Shown here: positions 1 through 6,901 of the stretch, in pieces | Layout: every line of letters starts with the position of its first letter | How positions within the stretch are numbered: position 1 is the stretch's first letter | Assembly (NCBI GenBank): GCA_017460245.1 | Contig: JAFUBK010000035.1 | Location: forward strand, 1-12,630 | DNA length: 12,630 bases | Reading direction: 5' to 3' | Source: Bacilli bacterium | GTDB taxonomy: Bacteria > Bacillota_I > Bacilli_A > RF39 > UBA660 | Position numbers and translations under genes: made by a program | The notes under the pieces: generated by a model | The model's database searches: none | What the model was told of the DNA's origin: nothing | What the model saw: the letters and a program-made list of their open reading frames with translations, nothing else

Positions 1-629
1 ATTCTCTAGATATAACAGGTAAAACAATAATAGAAAAAGAAACAATTATTTCTAAAGAAAAAGTATTAGAAGCCTTAAATCATTTTAAAGGTTCCTATGA
101 TCAAGAAGTTCCAAAATATTCGGCTGTCAAAATAAATGGCAAAAAACTATACGAATATGCCAGAAGCGGCAAAGAAATAGAACTTCCTAAAAGAAAAGTA
201 ACAATATACGATATCTCTTTACAAGATTATAAAATCAAAGATAATAAAACCCATATAAAGTTTAAAGTAACAGTCAGTAAAGGAACTTACATCAGAAGCC
301 TTATTAGAGATATTGCTAAATATTTAAATACTTATGGAACAATGAGTAATCTAATTAGAACTAGTCAAGGTAAATTTACCCTAAATCAGTCTAAAACAAT
401 TGAAGAGGTCTCAAACGAAGATGTAAAAAAAATAAAAGACGTTTTAGATATGCCTCAAATAACTGTAGATGAAGAAGAAAAATTTAAAATATTAAACGGT
501 CAAAAATTAAATTATAACTATGAAGAGGTTTTGTTTTTAGATAGTTTTGGGACAGAACTAGCTATATACAAAAAACAAAACAGCACCTTTAAAATATACA
601 AAATGTTATATGAAAAAGAAAATAAATAA
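1..629 (+). CDS. truB: tRNA pseudouridine(55) synthase TruB, C-terminal part (5' end outside window)
   Basis: TruB makes pseudouridine 55 in the T-loop of tRNAs in the cytoplasm. The gene enters from the left edge; whole codons start at position 3 and about 208 codons remain before TAA at 627-629. The family usually has about 300 residues, so the N-terminus with the catalytic aspartate lies outside the window. Visible family motifs are KYSAVKINGKKLYEYAR (from about 114) and KGTYIRSLIRDIA (from about 279), followed by an RTSQGKFTL segment typical of TruB and a short PUA-like C-terminal region. The ATG at 342 is internal, because the family sequence continues in frame upstream of it. The usual neighbour ribF is not next to it; a hairpin and then rlmN follow. 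Identification is firm. Confidence 0.93.
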   Translation, partial: SLDITGKTIIEKETIISKEKVLEALNHFKGSYDQEVPKYSAVKINGKKLYEYARSGKEIELPKRKVTIYDISLQDYKIKDNKTHIKFKVTVSKGTYIRSLIRDIAKYLNTYGTMSNLIRTSQGKFTLNQSKTIEEVSNEDVKKIKDVLDMPQITVDEEEKFKILNGQKLNYNYEEVLFLDSFGTELAIYKKQNSTFKIYKMLYEKENK

Positions 630-638
630 AAACATCAT

Positions 639-670
639 AAAAATAATAGAGATTTCTATTATTTTTTTCT
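639..670 (+). terminator. Weak intrinsic terminator after truB
   Basis: A perfect inverted repeat pairs 639-650 with 655-666 (12 bp, loop GATT). Its 3' arm runs into a T-rich tract that continues past 670. The stem holds only one G:C pair, so termination may be inefficient. It lies 10 bp after the truB stop and just before the rlmN promoter, which fits an operon boundary. Confidence 0.5.
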
Positions 671-676
671 ATTTTT

Positions 677-685
677 TGGTATAAT
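677..685 (+). promoter_or_regulatory. Extended -10 promoter for the rlmN-prkC cluster
   Basis: TGGTATAAT is a perfect TATAAT (680-685) preceded by the TGn extension. No good -35 box is seen 17 bp upstream, which an extended -10 can tolerate. The predicted start site (about 691-693) falls on the Shine-Dalgarno AAGGTGG (691-697) of rlmN, so the leader would be only about 12 nt. It is the only clear promoter before the prpC-prkC-rsgA-rpe genes. Confidence 0.6.
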
Positions 686-703
686 TATATAAGGTGGAAC
701 ACT

Positions 704-1726
704 ATGGATATTTATGGAATGACTTTAACGCAATTAGAAACATATTTTGAAAACATAAACGAAAAAAAATTCAAAGCAAGTCAAGTATATGATTGGCTTT
801 ATAAAAAAAGAATAACTTCGTTTGAAGATATGTCTAACATCAAAAAAGAAATAATTGATAAATTAAAAGAAGATTATAAAATAACTTTTCCTAAATTGAT
901 CTTAAGACAAGATGGTAAAGGAGTTTACAAATACTTATTTGAACTATCCGATAAATCAAATGTAGAAGCCGTAGTTATGATTCATGATTATGGAATAAGT
1001 TTATGTTTGTCTACTCAGGTAGGATGTAATATGGGGTGCGCCTTTTGTGAAAGTGGAAGAAGAAAGAAAAAAAGAAGCTTAACTCCAGGTGAAATGGTTA
1101 GCCAAATATTACTAATTGAAAAAGATTTAGATAAACGAATATCACATATTGTCTTAATGGGAATAGGCGAGCCTTTTGATAACTATGACAACGTTATGAC
1201 TTTTATAAGAATAATAAATGATGGTAAAGGAATAGATATTGGCGCAAGACATATAACCGTTTCAACTTGCGGGATAGTTCCAAAAATAAGGCAGTTTGCA
1301 GGTTAAAAGACTCAAGTAAATCTCGCTATAAGCCTGCACGCTCCAAATGATGATTTAAGAAATAAATTGATGAAAATAAATAAAGTCTATAAGATAAATG
1401 ACGTAATCGATGCTGTGAAATATTACATCAAAAAAACAAACCGAAGAGTAACTTTTGAATATATAATGCTATCTGGTGTAAATGATAGCGAAAATTGTGC
1501 CAAACAGCTCGCACATTTACTAGAAGGCCTAAACGCTTATGTAAATTTAATACCATACAATGAAACAAGTCATATTCAGTTTAAAAAGACCGATAAAGCA
1601 AACATCATGAAATTTTATGACATTTTAAAGAAAAATAAAATCAACGTTACAATTCGCAAAGAATTTGGTGGCGAAGTATCCGCTGCTTGCGGGCAATTAA
1701 GAAGTAATTATGAGGAGGGAATATAA
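704..1726 (+). pseudogene. rlmN: 23S rRNA/tRNA adenine-C2 methyltransferase RlmN, interrupted by an in-frame TAA
   Basis: RlmN is a radical-SAM enzyme that methylates C2 of A2503 in 23S rRNA and A37 in some tRNAs. Codons 1-200 carry the N-terminal domain, the CxxxCxxC cluster site (C108, C112, C115), C101 (matching E. coli C118) and GIGEPF. A TAA stands at codon 201 (1304-1306). Without any frame change the family sequence then resumes: TQVNLAISLHAPND, then GEVSAACGQL, whose cysteine (codon 329) matches the methyl-carrying C355 of E. coli. The reading frame totals 340 codons, near full length. By comparison with FADENLQ in relatives, the lost codon was probably GAA (Glu) or TTA (Leu), one base from TAA. 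The stop cuts the barrel and removes the essential C355 equivalent, so the allele should be inactive unless it is read through or is a sequence error. The stop overlaps the next ATG (TAATG at 1724-1728). Confidence 0.9.
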
Positions 1727-2460
1727 TGCAATATTCATATTTAACAGATCCGGGAATGGTAAGGGATCACAATGAAGATTCTGTAACAATCGTCAAAAAT
1801 AATAGTGGCGAAATTTTAATGGCTGTTGCTGATGGCATGGGTGGACACAAAGGAGGAGAAATTGCATCGTCAATTGCTATAACCAACATTGGTAAACGTT
1901 TTATGGCTACCGGTACAGTCGGTAATAAAGAAGATGCCATCGCCTTTTTAAAAGAAATAGTCAGCGAAGCGAATGTCCTTCTTTATAGATATACAGAAGA
2001 GAATCCTGAAAGTATGGGAATGGGGACAACTATTGTAATGGCCCTTTTAACAAACGACTTTTTGTTATTTGGAAATATTGGTGATTCTTCAGGTTTTGTT
2101 GTAAAAGATAACAAACTATATAAAATTACATCTGACCACACCTTAGTAAATCTTTTAGTAAAATCAGGAGAACTTACCGAAGAAGAAGCTAAAAATCATC
2201 CTCGTAAAAACGTTCTTATGCGTGCTTTAGGGGCTAATATGACTGTTGAAATGGATGTTTTTGATATCGAAACTGCTGTTGATGGCATTATGCTATGTAG
2301 TGATGGACTAACCAATATGCTAGAAACACAGCAAATTGAAAAAGTTTTAAATAGTGATTTAACAATTGATGAAAAATTACAAAAATTAATTCAAAAAAGC
2401 AACAATAGAGGGGGAACTGATAATATTTCAGTAGCGTATTTGGAAAAAGGAGGCAATTAA
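1726..2460 (+). CDS. prpC: PP2C-family Ser/Thr protein phosphatase (PrpC/Stp)
   Basis: This is a cytoplasmic metal-dependent phosphatase that removes phosphates placed by the partner kinase PrkC. The 244 residues match the short bacterial PP2C type. Motifs in order: DPGMVRDHNED (residues 8-18), ADGMGGHKGGEIAS (35-48), GMGTT (98-102), GDSS (119-122), SDHTLVNLLVKSGE (136-149), HPRKNVLMRALG (158-169), CSDGLTNML (191-199) and GGTDN (229-233). The metal ligands expected at D18, D36, D193 and D232 are present. The arginine usual in GDSR is serine here. The start is fixed by a strong Shine-Dalgarno (GAGGAGGGA, 1712-1720) and the 1-bp overlap with rlmN. The kinase gene begins 2 bp after the stop, which implies coupled expression. 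Confidence 0.95.
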   Translation: MQYSYLTDPGMVRDHNEDSVTIVKNNSGEILMAVADGMGGHKGGEIASSIAITNIGKRFMATGTVGNKEDAIAFLKEIVSEANVLLYRYTEENPESMGMGTTIVMALLTNDFLLFGNIGDSSGFVVKDNKLYKITSDHTLVNLLVKSGELTEEEAKNHPRKNVLMRALGANMTVEMDVFDIETAVDGIMLCSDGLTNMLETQQIEKVLNSDLTIDEKLQKLIQKSNNRGGTDNISVAYLEKGGN

Positions 2461-2462
2461 TT

Positions 2463-4178
2463 ATGATAAGTAAAGGACAAAGAATAAATGATCGTTACGA
2501 AATAATTTGTTCCATCGGCGAAGGTGGAATGGCCAATGTTTATTTAGCCTATGATACCATTTTAGGAAGAAGGGTAGCTGTTAAAGTATTAAGAGGGGAC
2601 TTAGCTGAAGACGAAAAATTTGTAAGAAGATTTCAAAGAGAAGCAATTTCTGCCAGTTCTTTAAGTCACCCAAACATCGTCGAAGTATATGACGTTGGTG
2701 AAGACGATGGCAAATACTTTATCGTTATGGAATATGTTGAAGGCAAAACATTAAAACAACTTATAAAAAAACGTGGCGCCTTAACACTGCCAGAAGTTCA
2801 AGATATTATGCTTCAGCTTACTTCAGCCATTGCCAAAGCTCATGAAAGTTACATAATTCATAGAGATATAAAACCACAAAACGTCATCATTCTTGAAAAT
2901 GGACGCGTAAAAATAATGGATTTTGGCATCGCTGCCCAGTTAAATAGTAACGAACTTACACAAACCAATAGTGTAATGGGAACAGTTTATTATCTCCCAC
3001 CAGAACAAGCTAATGGAGTTACAGCTACCATCCAAAGTGACATTTACTCACTTGGTATTTTAATGTATGAACTAGTTGTAGGGAAAGTACCATTTAAAGG
3101 TGACAGTCCAGTTGAAGTAGCCATCAAACAACTAAAAGAGCCAATACCTCATCTTACTGAAGCTAATCCTGACATCCCACAATCAATAGAAAATGTTATT
3201 TTAAAGTCATGTGCCAAAAATCCAAAAAACCGTTATGAAAGTGCTTTAGAAATGCATAATGATTTAAAAACTGTGTTAGATAAAGATCGTTTTAACGAAG
3301 CTAGGGTCGTTTACGAATACCCAGAAAGCAACTTTGACGATGACTTAGAAATAAAAGAAACAAGAAGTGAAAAAAACGAAATAAAAGAAGAAAAGAAAAA
3401 AGAAAAAAAGCTAAATAAATTAGTAATAATTTTATCAACAATTGCTGCTATTTTAGTTTTTGCTTTATTATTTATTTTCTTTATTTATCCAAAATTTATT
3501 TCCAAACCATCAATAAAAGTTCCAGACGTTTCCAATATGACAGTTGAAAAAGCTGAGACAACGTTAGAAAAAAAAGGCTTTGATGTCGCAAATAAAACAA
3601 AAAAACAATATTCAGACGACGTTAAAAAAGATAGGGTTATAGTAACTGACCCTGAAGCAGGAAGGACAATTAAAAAAGGCTCAAAAATAACACTAACAAT
3701 TTCCAAAGGTAGCAAAAAAATAAAGATTGAAGATTATACAAATAAAAACTATTATGAAATAAAAGCCAAACTAGAAGCTTTAGGACTAAAAGTTGAAACA
3801 GAAACCAAAGATATTGATGGCGAAAGTGGAGCTGAAGAAAATATTATTTTAAGTCAAGACGTTAAAGCCGGAGAAAAATTAGACAAAGGTGATGTAATTA
3901 CCCTAACAATTCCAAACATTTACGCAACTTATCCAGATTTTGCTAAAGAAGGTTATACTTTAGTTGATGTTAAGAACTTCTGTACAGAAAATGGTTTATC
4001 ATTGGATGTTACTTACCAAGAAGACACATCGAAAGAAAACGGAACAATCATTTATCAGAATATGATGGCTGGAACCAAAGTATCTAAAGGGGCATCCGTA
4101 AAAATAACTGTAGTTAAAAATGAACCAAAAAAAGAAGAAGTCAAAGAACAAACTACAGAAACTGAAGAAAATAGGTAA
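2463..4178 (+). CDS. prkC: PASTA-domain Ser/Thr protein kinase PrkC (Stk)
   Basis: This is a membrane kinase whose external PASTA domains sense muropeptides or lipid II and whose cytoplasmic domain phosphorylates targets in growth, wall synthesis and translation. Layout of the 571 residues: kinase 1 to about 275, a charged Lys/Glu linker about 290-318, one membrane helix about 319-342, three PASTA repeats (about 352-415, 420-484, 486-551) and an acidic Lys/Glu-rich tail. Active-site motifs are complete: glycine loop GEGGMANVY (19-27), K41, E60, HRDIKPQN (133-140), DFG (153-155), and an activation loop with T166 and T168 before GT and PPE (179-181). Gene spacing is tight on both sides (2 bp after prpC, 6 bp before rsgA). 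The Shine-Dalgarno AAAGGAGG (2446-2453) supports the start. Identification is certain; the ligand is inferred from the family. Confidence 0.97.
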   Translation: MISKGQRINDRYEIICSIGEGGMANVYLAYDTILGRRVAVKVLRGDLAEDEKFVRRFQREAISASSLSHPNIVEVYDVGEDDGKYFIVMEYVEGKTLKQLIKKRGALTLPEVQDIMLQLTSAIAKAHESYIIHRDIKPQNVIILENGRVKIMDFGIAAQLNSNELTQTNSVMGTVYYLPPEQANGVTATIQSDIYSLGILMYELVVGKVPFKGDSPVEVAIKQLKEPIPHLTEANPDIPQSIENVILKSCAKNPKNRYESALEMHNDLKTVLDKDRFNEARVVYEYPESNFDDDLEIKETRSEKNEIKEEKKKEKKLNKLVIILSTIAAILVFALLFIFFIYPKFISKPSIKVPDVSNMTVEKAETTLEKKGFDVANKTKKQYSDDVKKDRVIVTDPEAGRTIKKGSKITLTISKGSKKIKIEDYTNKNYYEIKAKLEALGLKVETETKDIDGESGAEENIILSQDVKAGEKLDKGDVITLTIPNIYATYPDFAKEGYTLVDVKNFCTENGLSLDVTYQEDTSKENGTIIYQNMMAGTKVSKGASVKITVVKNEPKKEEVKEQTTETEENR

Positions 4179-4184
4179 TAGCTT

Positions 4185-5015
4185 ATGGAAGGAAGAATAA
4201 CTAAACAAATCAGCAATGATTATACTGTAAAAACCAAAAACCAAGAATTAGTTTGCAAAGCTAGAGGACGATTTCGTAATATGGAAATTTCTCCTCTAGT
4301 TGGCGATTTTGTAACCATTGATGGAGAAAATAACTATATATTAGAAATTAAACCTAGAATAAATGAATTAAAAAGACCAAAAATAGCTAACATTGATCAA
4401 GCAATCATTATTACAAGTTTAAAACGCCCAGAATTTGATAGTAATCTTTTAGATAAACTACTTGCTATAACAACATTTAACAATGTAAAACCAATAATAA
4501 TTTTTACCAAAAGTGATTTACTTACCCAAGATGAGTTTAATAAATTAGAACCTTGTTTTAAGTATTATCAAAAGATAGGTTATGATGTATATATGAATTA
4601 TGAACTAGAAAAAATCAAAAAAATATTCAAAAACAAAGTAAGTGTTTTCACAGGTCAAAGCGGAGCCGGTAAAAGCACACTTTTAAATAACTTAGATAAA
4701 AACTTGAATTTAAAAACAGGAGAAATATCATCAGCGTTAAATAGAGGAAAACACACTACTAGGCACACAGAATTATTAGAAATATATGGTGGGCTAGTTG
4801 CAGACACTCTTGGCTTTTCAGCTTTAGAATTTGAAGATATGAGCCCTGCAGATATTAGAGATAGTATAGTTGAATTTAACCTTTATCGTCAAGATTGTAA
4901 ATATAGTGATTGTATGCACAATAAAGAAGATAACTGTTCAATAAAAAAACATCTAGCTTCCGGAGATATTTTAAAATCTAGATATGACAATTATTTAACA
5001 TTTATAAAGGAATGA
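4185..5015 (+). CDS. rsgA: Small-ribosomal-subunit biogenesis GTPase RsgA
   Basis: RsgA is a circularly permuted GTPase that checks late maturation of the 30S subunit. The 276 residues show an N-terminal OB-fold (about 1-65), then the GTPase motifs in permuted order: G4 TKSD (108-111), G1 GQSGAGKST (157-165), G2 RGKHTTRHTE (187-196) and G3 DTLGF (207-211). The C-terminal zinc site is C238, C243, H245 and C251. The G3 box is DTPGF in most relatives; here leucine replaces proline, one base away (CTT for CCT). In B. subtilis the homologue (CpgA) is a PrkC substrate and is encoded next to prkC, as here. Its Shine-Dalgarno is weak (AGG at 4173), so translation may depend on coupling with prkC. The 3' end (TAAAGGAATGATATT) supplies the ribosome binding site of the next gene. 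Confidence 0.96.
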   Translation: MEGRITKQISNDYTVKTKNQELVCKARGRFRNMEISPLVGDFVTIDGENNYILEIKPRINELKRPKIANIDQAIIITSLKRPEFDSNLLDKLLAITTFNNVKPIIIFTKSDLLTQDEFNKLEPCFKYYQKIGYDVYMNYELEKIKKIFKNKVSVFTGQSGAGKSTLLNNLDKNLNLKTGEISSALNRGKHTTRHTELLEIYGGLVADTLGFSALEFEDMSPADIRDSIVEFNLYRQDCKYSDCMHNKEDNCSIKKHLASGDILKSRYDNYLTFIKE

Positions 5016-5024
5016 TATTATGAA
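5005..5024 (+). repeat. Direct repeat copy 1 (rsgA end / pilin 1 start)
   Basis: This 20-bp stretch is identical to 6257-6276. It contains the last codons and stop of rsgA (Lys-Glu-TGA), the ribosome binding site AAAGGA, and the first codons of pilin 1. The second copy holds the same elements for the pilin 1 end and the rpe start, so the pair brackets the pilin 1 gene. Confidence 0.8.
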
Positions 5025-6267
5025 TAAAAAAGCTTTTACACTAGCTGAAGTAATCGCCGTAGTAGCTATTCTTGGACTAATATTACTTTTAATCGCTCCA
5101 GATGTTATTAATCAAATAAAAAGTAAAAATCAAGATATTGACAGTGTTCAAAAACAAATGATAAAACAAGCTGCAAATTTATATCTATCAGATCATCAAG
5201 AAGACTATCCAAACACAAATCACTGCATATCAACTAAAACTTTAATAGACGAAGGAAAATTGACCGAAGAATATGTAAATTCTAAAGGTAAAAGCGAAAA
5301 ATTAAATGATTCTTTAAAAAGTGTTAAAATTACCATTGCTGAAAATGGAACTAAAAATTATTCCTTTTATACTCAAAACAATTGCCAATCACAGTACAGC
5401 CCATCTAACATATTAATTCCAAAAATTGATTCGACTGAAGTTTCAGAGTGTGATGGTAATTTAGAAGAAGATTCAATAGAAGCAGGAAGATATATTTATA
5501 AAGGTAACAATCCTTGTAATTATATAAAATTAGGTAGTGACCTATATCGAATAATTGCTATAGAAAAAGATGGCTCATTAAAAGTAATTACCAATAGCTC
5601 TATAGGAAATAAAAGTTTTGATGCTGGTGATGAAGTTGATCTAACGCCGTCAGTAAGTCAAAAAGACGATCAAAAAACATACACTATCAAAAATAAAATA
5701 TATTTAGCTGACTGTAGCGGTGGACATGGAGTGCCAAGCCCAAATCTTACAAATTTCATCAGTGCCTGGTTACAAACCCCAGACTTAAATACATTTTTAA
5801 ATCAAGAATGGTATGAGCAATTAGATTCTAACATAACTAAATATATAATTGATAATACTTGGTATGTTGGCGCACTTTCGAATACCAATGCACAAACAAT
5901 AATTCAAGATACTAATCAAGAGAAAAGTCAAACTTGGCAAGGCAAAATTGGCCTTATAAATGTTACCGATTTTATTAAAGCAAGTAACAATTCAGAGTGT
6001 AATAGTGTTCATGATTATACAACATCAACTATTAAAAACAAGTGTGAAAGTAATAATTCAAATTATTTATTAAAGACAATGTGGGCGATTAATCCAGACG
6101 CCGATAATTCAGCTAGAGTTTGGATGATTAACAGTTGTTCAGGGGAAGTATATAGTAATTATCCGTATTATTCATATGCTGTCTATCCAACTTTCTATTT
6201 ATCATCAGATTTAGAACTAACATCTGCTAAGGGAACACAAACAGACCCATATAAAGTAAAGGAATGA
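5020..6267 (+). CDS. Type IV prepilin-like protein 1 with cysteine-containing C-terminal domain
   Basis: No specific function is recognised. The N-terminus (MNKKA, then FTLAEVIAVVAILGLILLLI) is a class III prepilin signal: a basic stretch, a cleavage site before F6, glutamate at mature position 5, and a hydrophobic helix that anchors and then polymerises. Alanine instead of the usual glycine precedes the cleavage point. Residues 40-125 resemble the matching part of the second pilin-like protein, a pilin-like helix and sheet region (AANLYLSDH; STKTLIDEGKLTEEY). Residues from about 150 form a separate domain with YIKLGSDLYRIIAIEKDGSL, WYVG, KIGLINVTDF and a tail YPTFYLSSDLEL...GTQTDPYKV. That tail resembles DUF6273-like domains of Firmicutes exported proteins (from memory, weak). 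There are eight cysteines (69, 122, 144, 166, 232, 327, 342, 373), enough for disulfides outside the cell. It is placed 4 bp after rsgA and 4 bp before rpe. Confidence 0.85.
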   Translation: MNKKAFTLAEVIAVVAILGLILLLIAPDVINQIKSKNQDIDSVQKQMIKQAANLYLSDHQEDYPNTNHCISTKTLIDEGKLTEEYVNSKGKSEKLNDSLKSVKITIAENGTKNYSFYTQNNCQSQYSPSNILIPKIDSTEVSECDGNLEEDSIEAGRYIYKGNNPCNYIKLGSDLYRIIAIEKDGSLKVITNSSIGNKSFDAGDEVDLTPSVSQKDDQKTYTIKNKIYLADCSGGHGVPSPNLTNFISAWLQTPDLNTFLNQEWYEQLDSNITKYIIDNTWYVGALSNTNAQTIIQDTNQEKSQTWQGKIGLINVTDFIKASNNSECNSVHDYTTSTIKNKCESNNSNYLLKTMWAINPDADNSARVWMINSCSGEVYSNYPYYSYAVYPTFYLSSDLELTSAKGTQTDPYKVKE

Positions 6268-6276
6268 TATTATGAA
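6257..6276 (+). repeat. Direct repeat copy 2 (pilin 1 end / rpe start)
   Basis: Identical over 20 bp to 5005-5024. It spans the Lys-Glu-TGA end of pilin 1, the AAAGGA ribosome binding site and the first codons of rpe. Identity stops directly on both sides (A versus G at the left, T versus A at the right). Confidence 0.8.
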
Positions 6277-6901
6277 AATACATGCATCATTTTTAAAAAT
6301 TCAAAATGAAAAAAATAATGTAATAAAGTTAAATGAAGTTTCCGATGGTATGCATTATGATGTTATGGATGGTATTTTTGTTGAAAACAAAACAATAGAC
6401 TTTAGTCAAATGCAAGAACTTGATAAACTCATTACCAAACCAAAGGATATTCACTTAATGGTTAAAGATATATATAATTATGTAGATATGTATAAAGAAT
6501 TAAACCCAGATTATATTACATTTCATTATGAAGCAACTAATGACATAAACAAAACGATAGACTATATAAAATCATTTAAAATAAAAGTGGGTCTTGCAAT
6601 TAATCCTAATACTGCAGTAAGATCAATTTTAGAGTACCTAAATAAAATTGATTTGGTCCTAGTAATGTCAGTATTTCCCGGCAAGGGTGGACACGAATTT
6701 ATCGATATTTCAGAAAAGATAAATCAATTAAATATTATAAGAAATATAAATAAACTAAATTATAAAATAGAAGTTGATGGGGGTATCAATGATCAAACAA
6801 TAAATAAAATAAAAGGTGCCGATATTGCTGTAATAGGTTCATTTATAACCAACAGTGATAATTACAAAAACCAAATTGAAAAAATAAGAGGTGAACTATG
6901 A
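6272..6901 (+). CDS. rpe: Ribulose-phosphate 3-epimerase
   Basis: Rpe interconverts ribulose 5-phosphate and xylulose 5-phosphate in the pentose phosphate pathway. It is a cytoplasmic TIM barrel of 209 residues, slightly shorter than the usual 215-230. Visible family motifs: HYDVMDG (28-34) with metal and catalytic residues H28 and D30, HLMV (61-64) with H61, HYEA (85-88), VMSVFPGKGGHEFI (131-144), EVDGGIN (167-173) with D169, and GSFIT (189-193). Catalytic residues are kept. The surroundings are divergent: the N-terminal PSxLSADF motif is reduced to ASFLKIQN, the residue after the GxGG loop is His where Gln is usual, and the segment after MDG lacks the common Pro-Asn/Gly-Pro. Its place after rsgA matches the conserved cluster, apart from the intervening pilin gene. 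Its ATG lies 4 bp after the pilin 1 stop. Confidence 0.9.
   Translation: MKIHASFLKIQNEKNNVIKLNEVSDGMHYDVMDGIFVENKTIDFSQMQELDKLITKPKDIHLMVKDIYNYVDMYKELNPDYITFHYEATNDINKTIDYIKSFKIKVGLAINPNTAVRSILEYLNKIDLVLVMSVFPGKGGHEFIDISEKINQLNIIRNINKLNYKIEVDGGINDQTINKIKGADIAVIGSFITNSDNYKNQIEKIRGEL

Noticed and set aside
1304..1726. Reassigned TAA codon or a genuine two-part RlmN
   Set aside because: All other genes use TAA as stop (prpC, prkC, nifJ, NUDIX), so reassignment is excluded. The second half lacks a ribosome binding site before its possible TTG/ATG at 1367-1372, and that start would lose conserved residues.
5013..5015. Mycoplasma-type code with TGA as tryptophan
   Set aside because: TGA ends rsgA and rpe exactly at family length, no conserved gene has an internal TGA, and tryptophans are all TGG.
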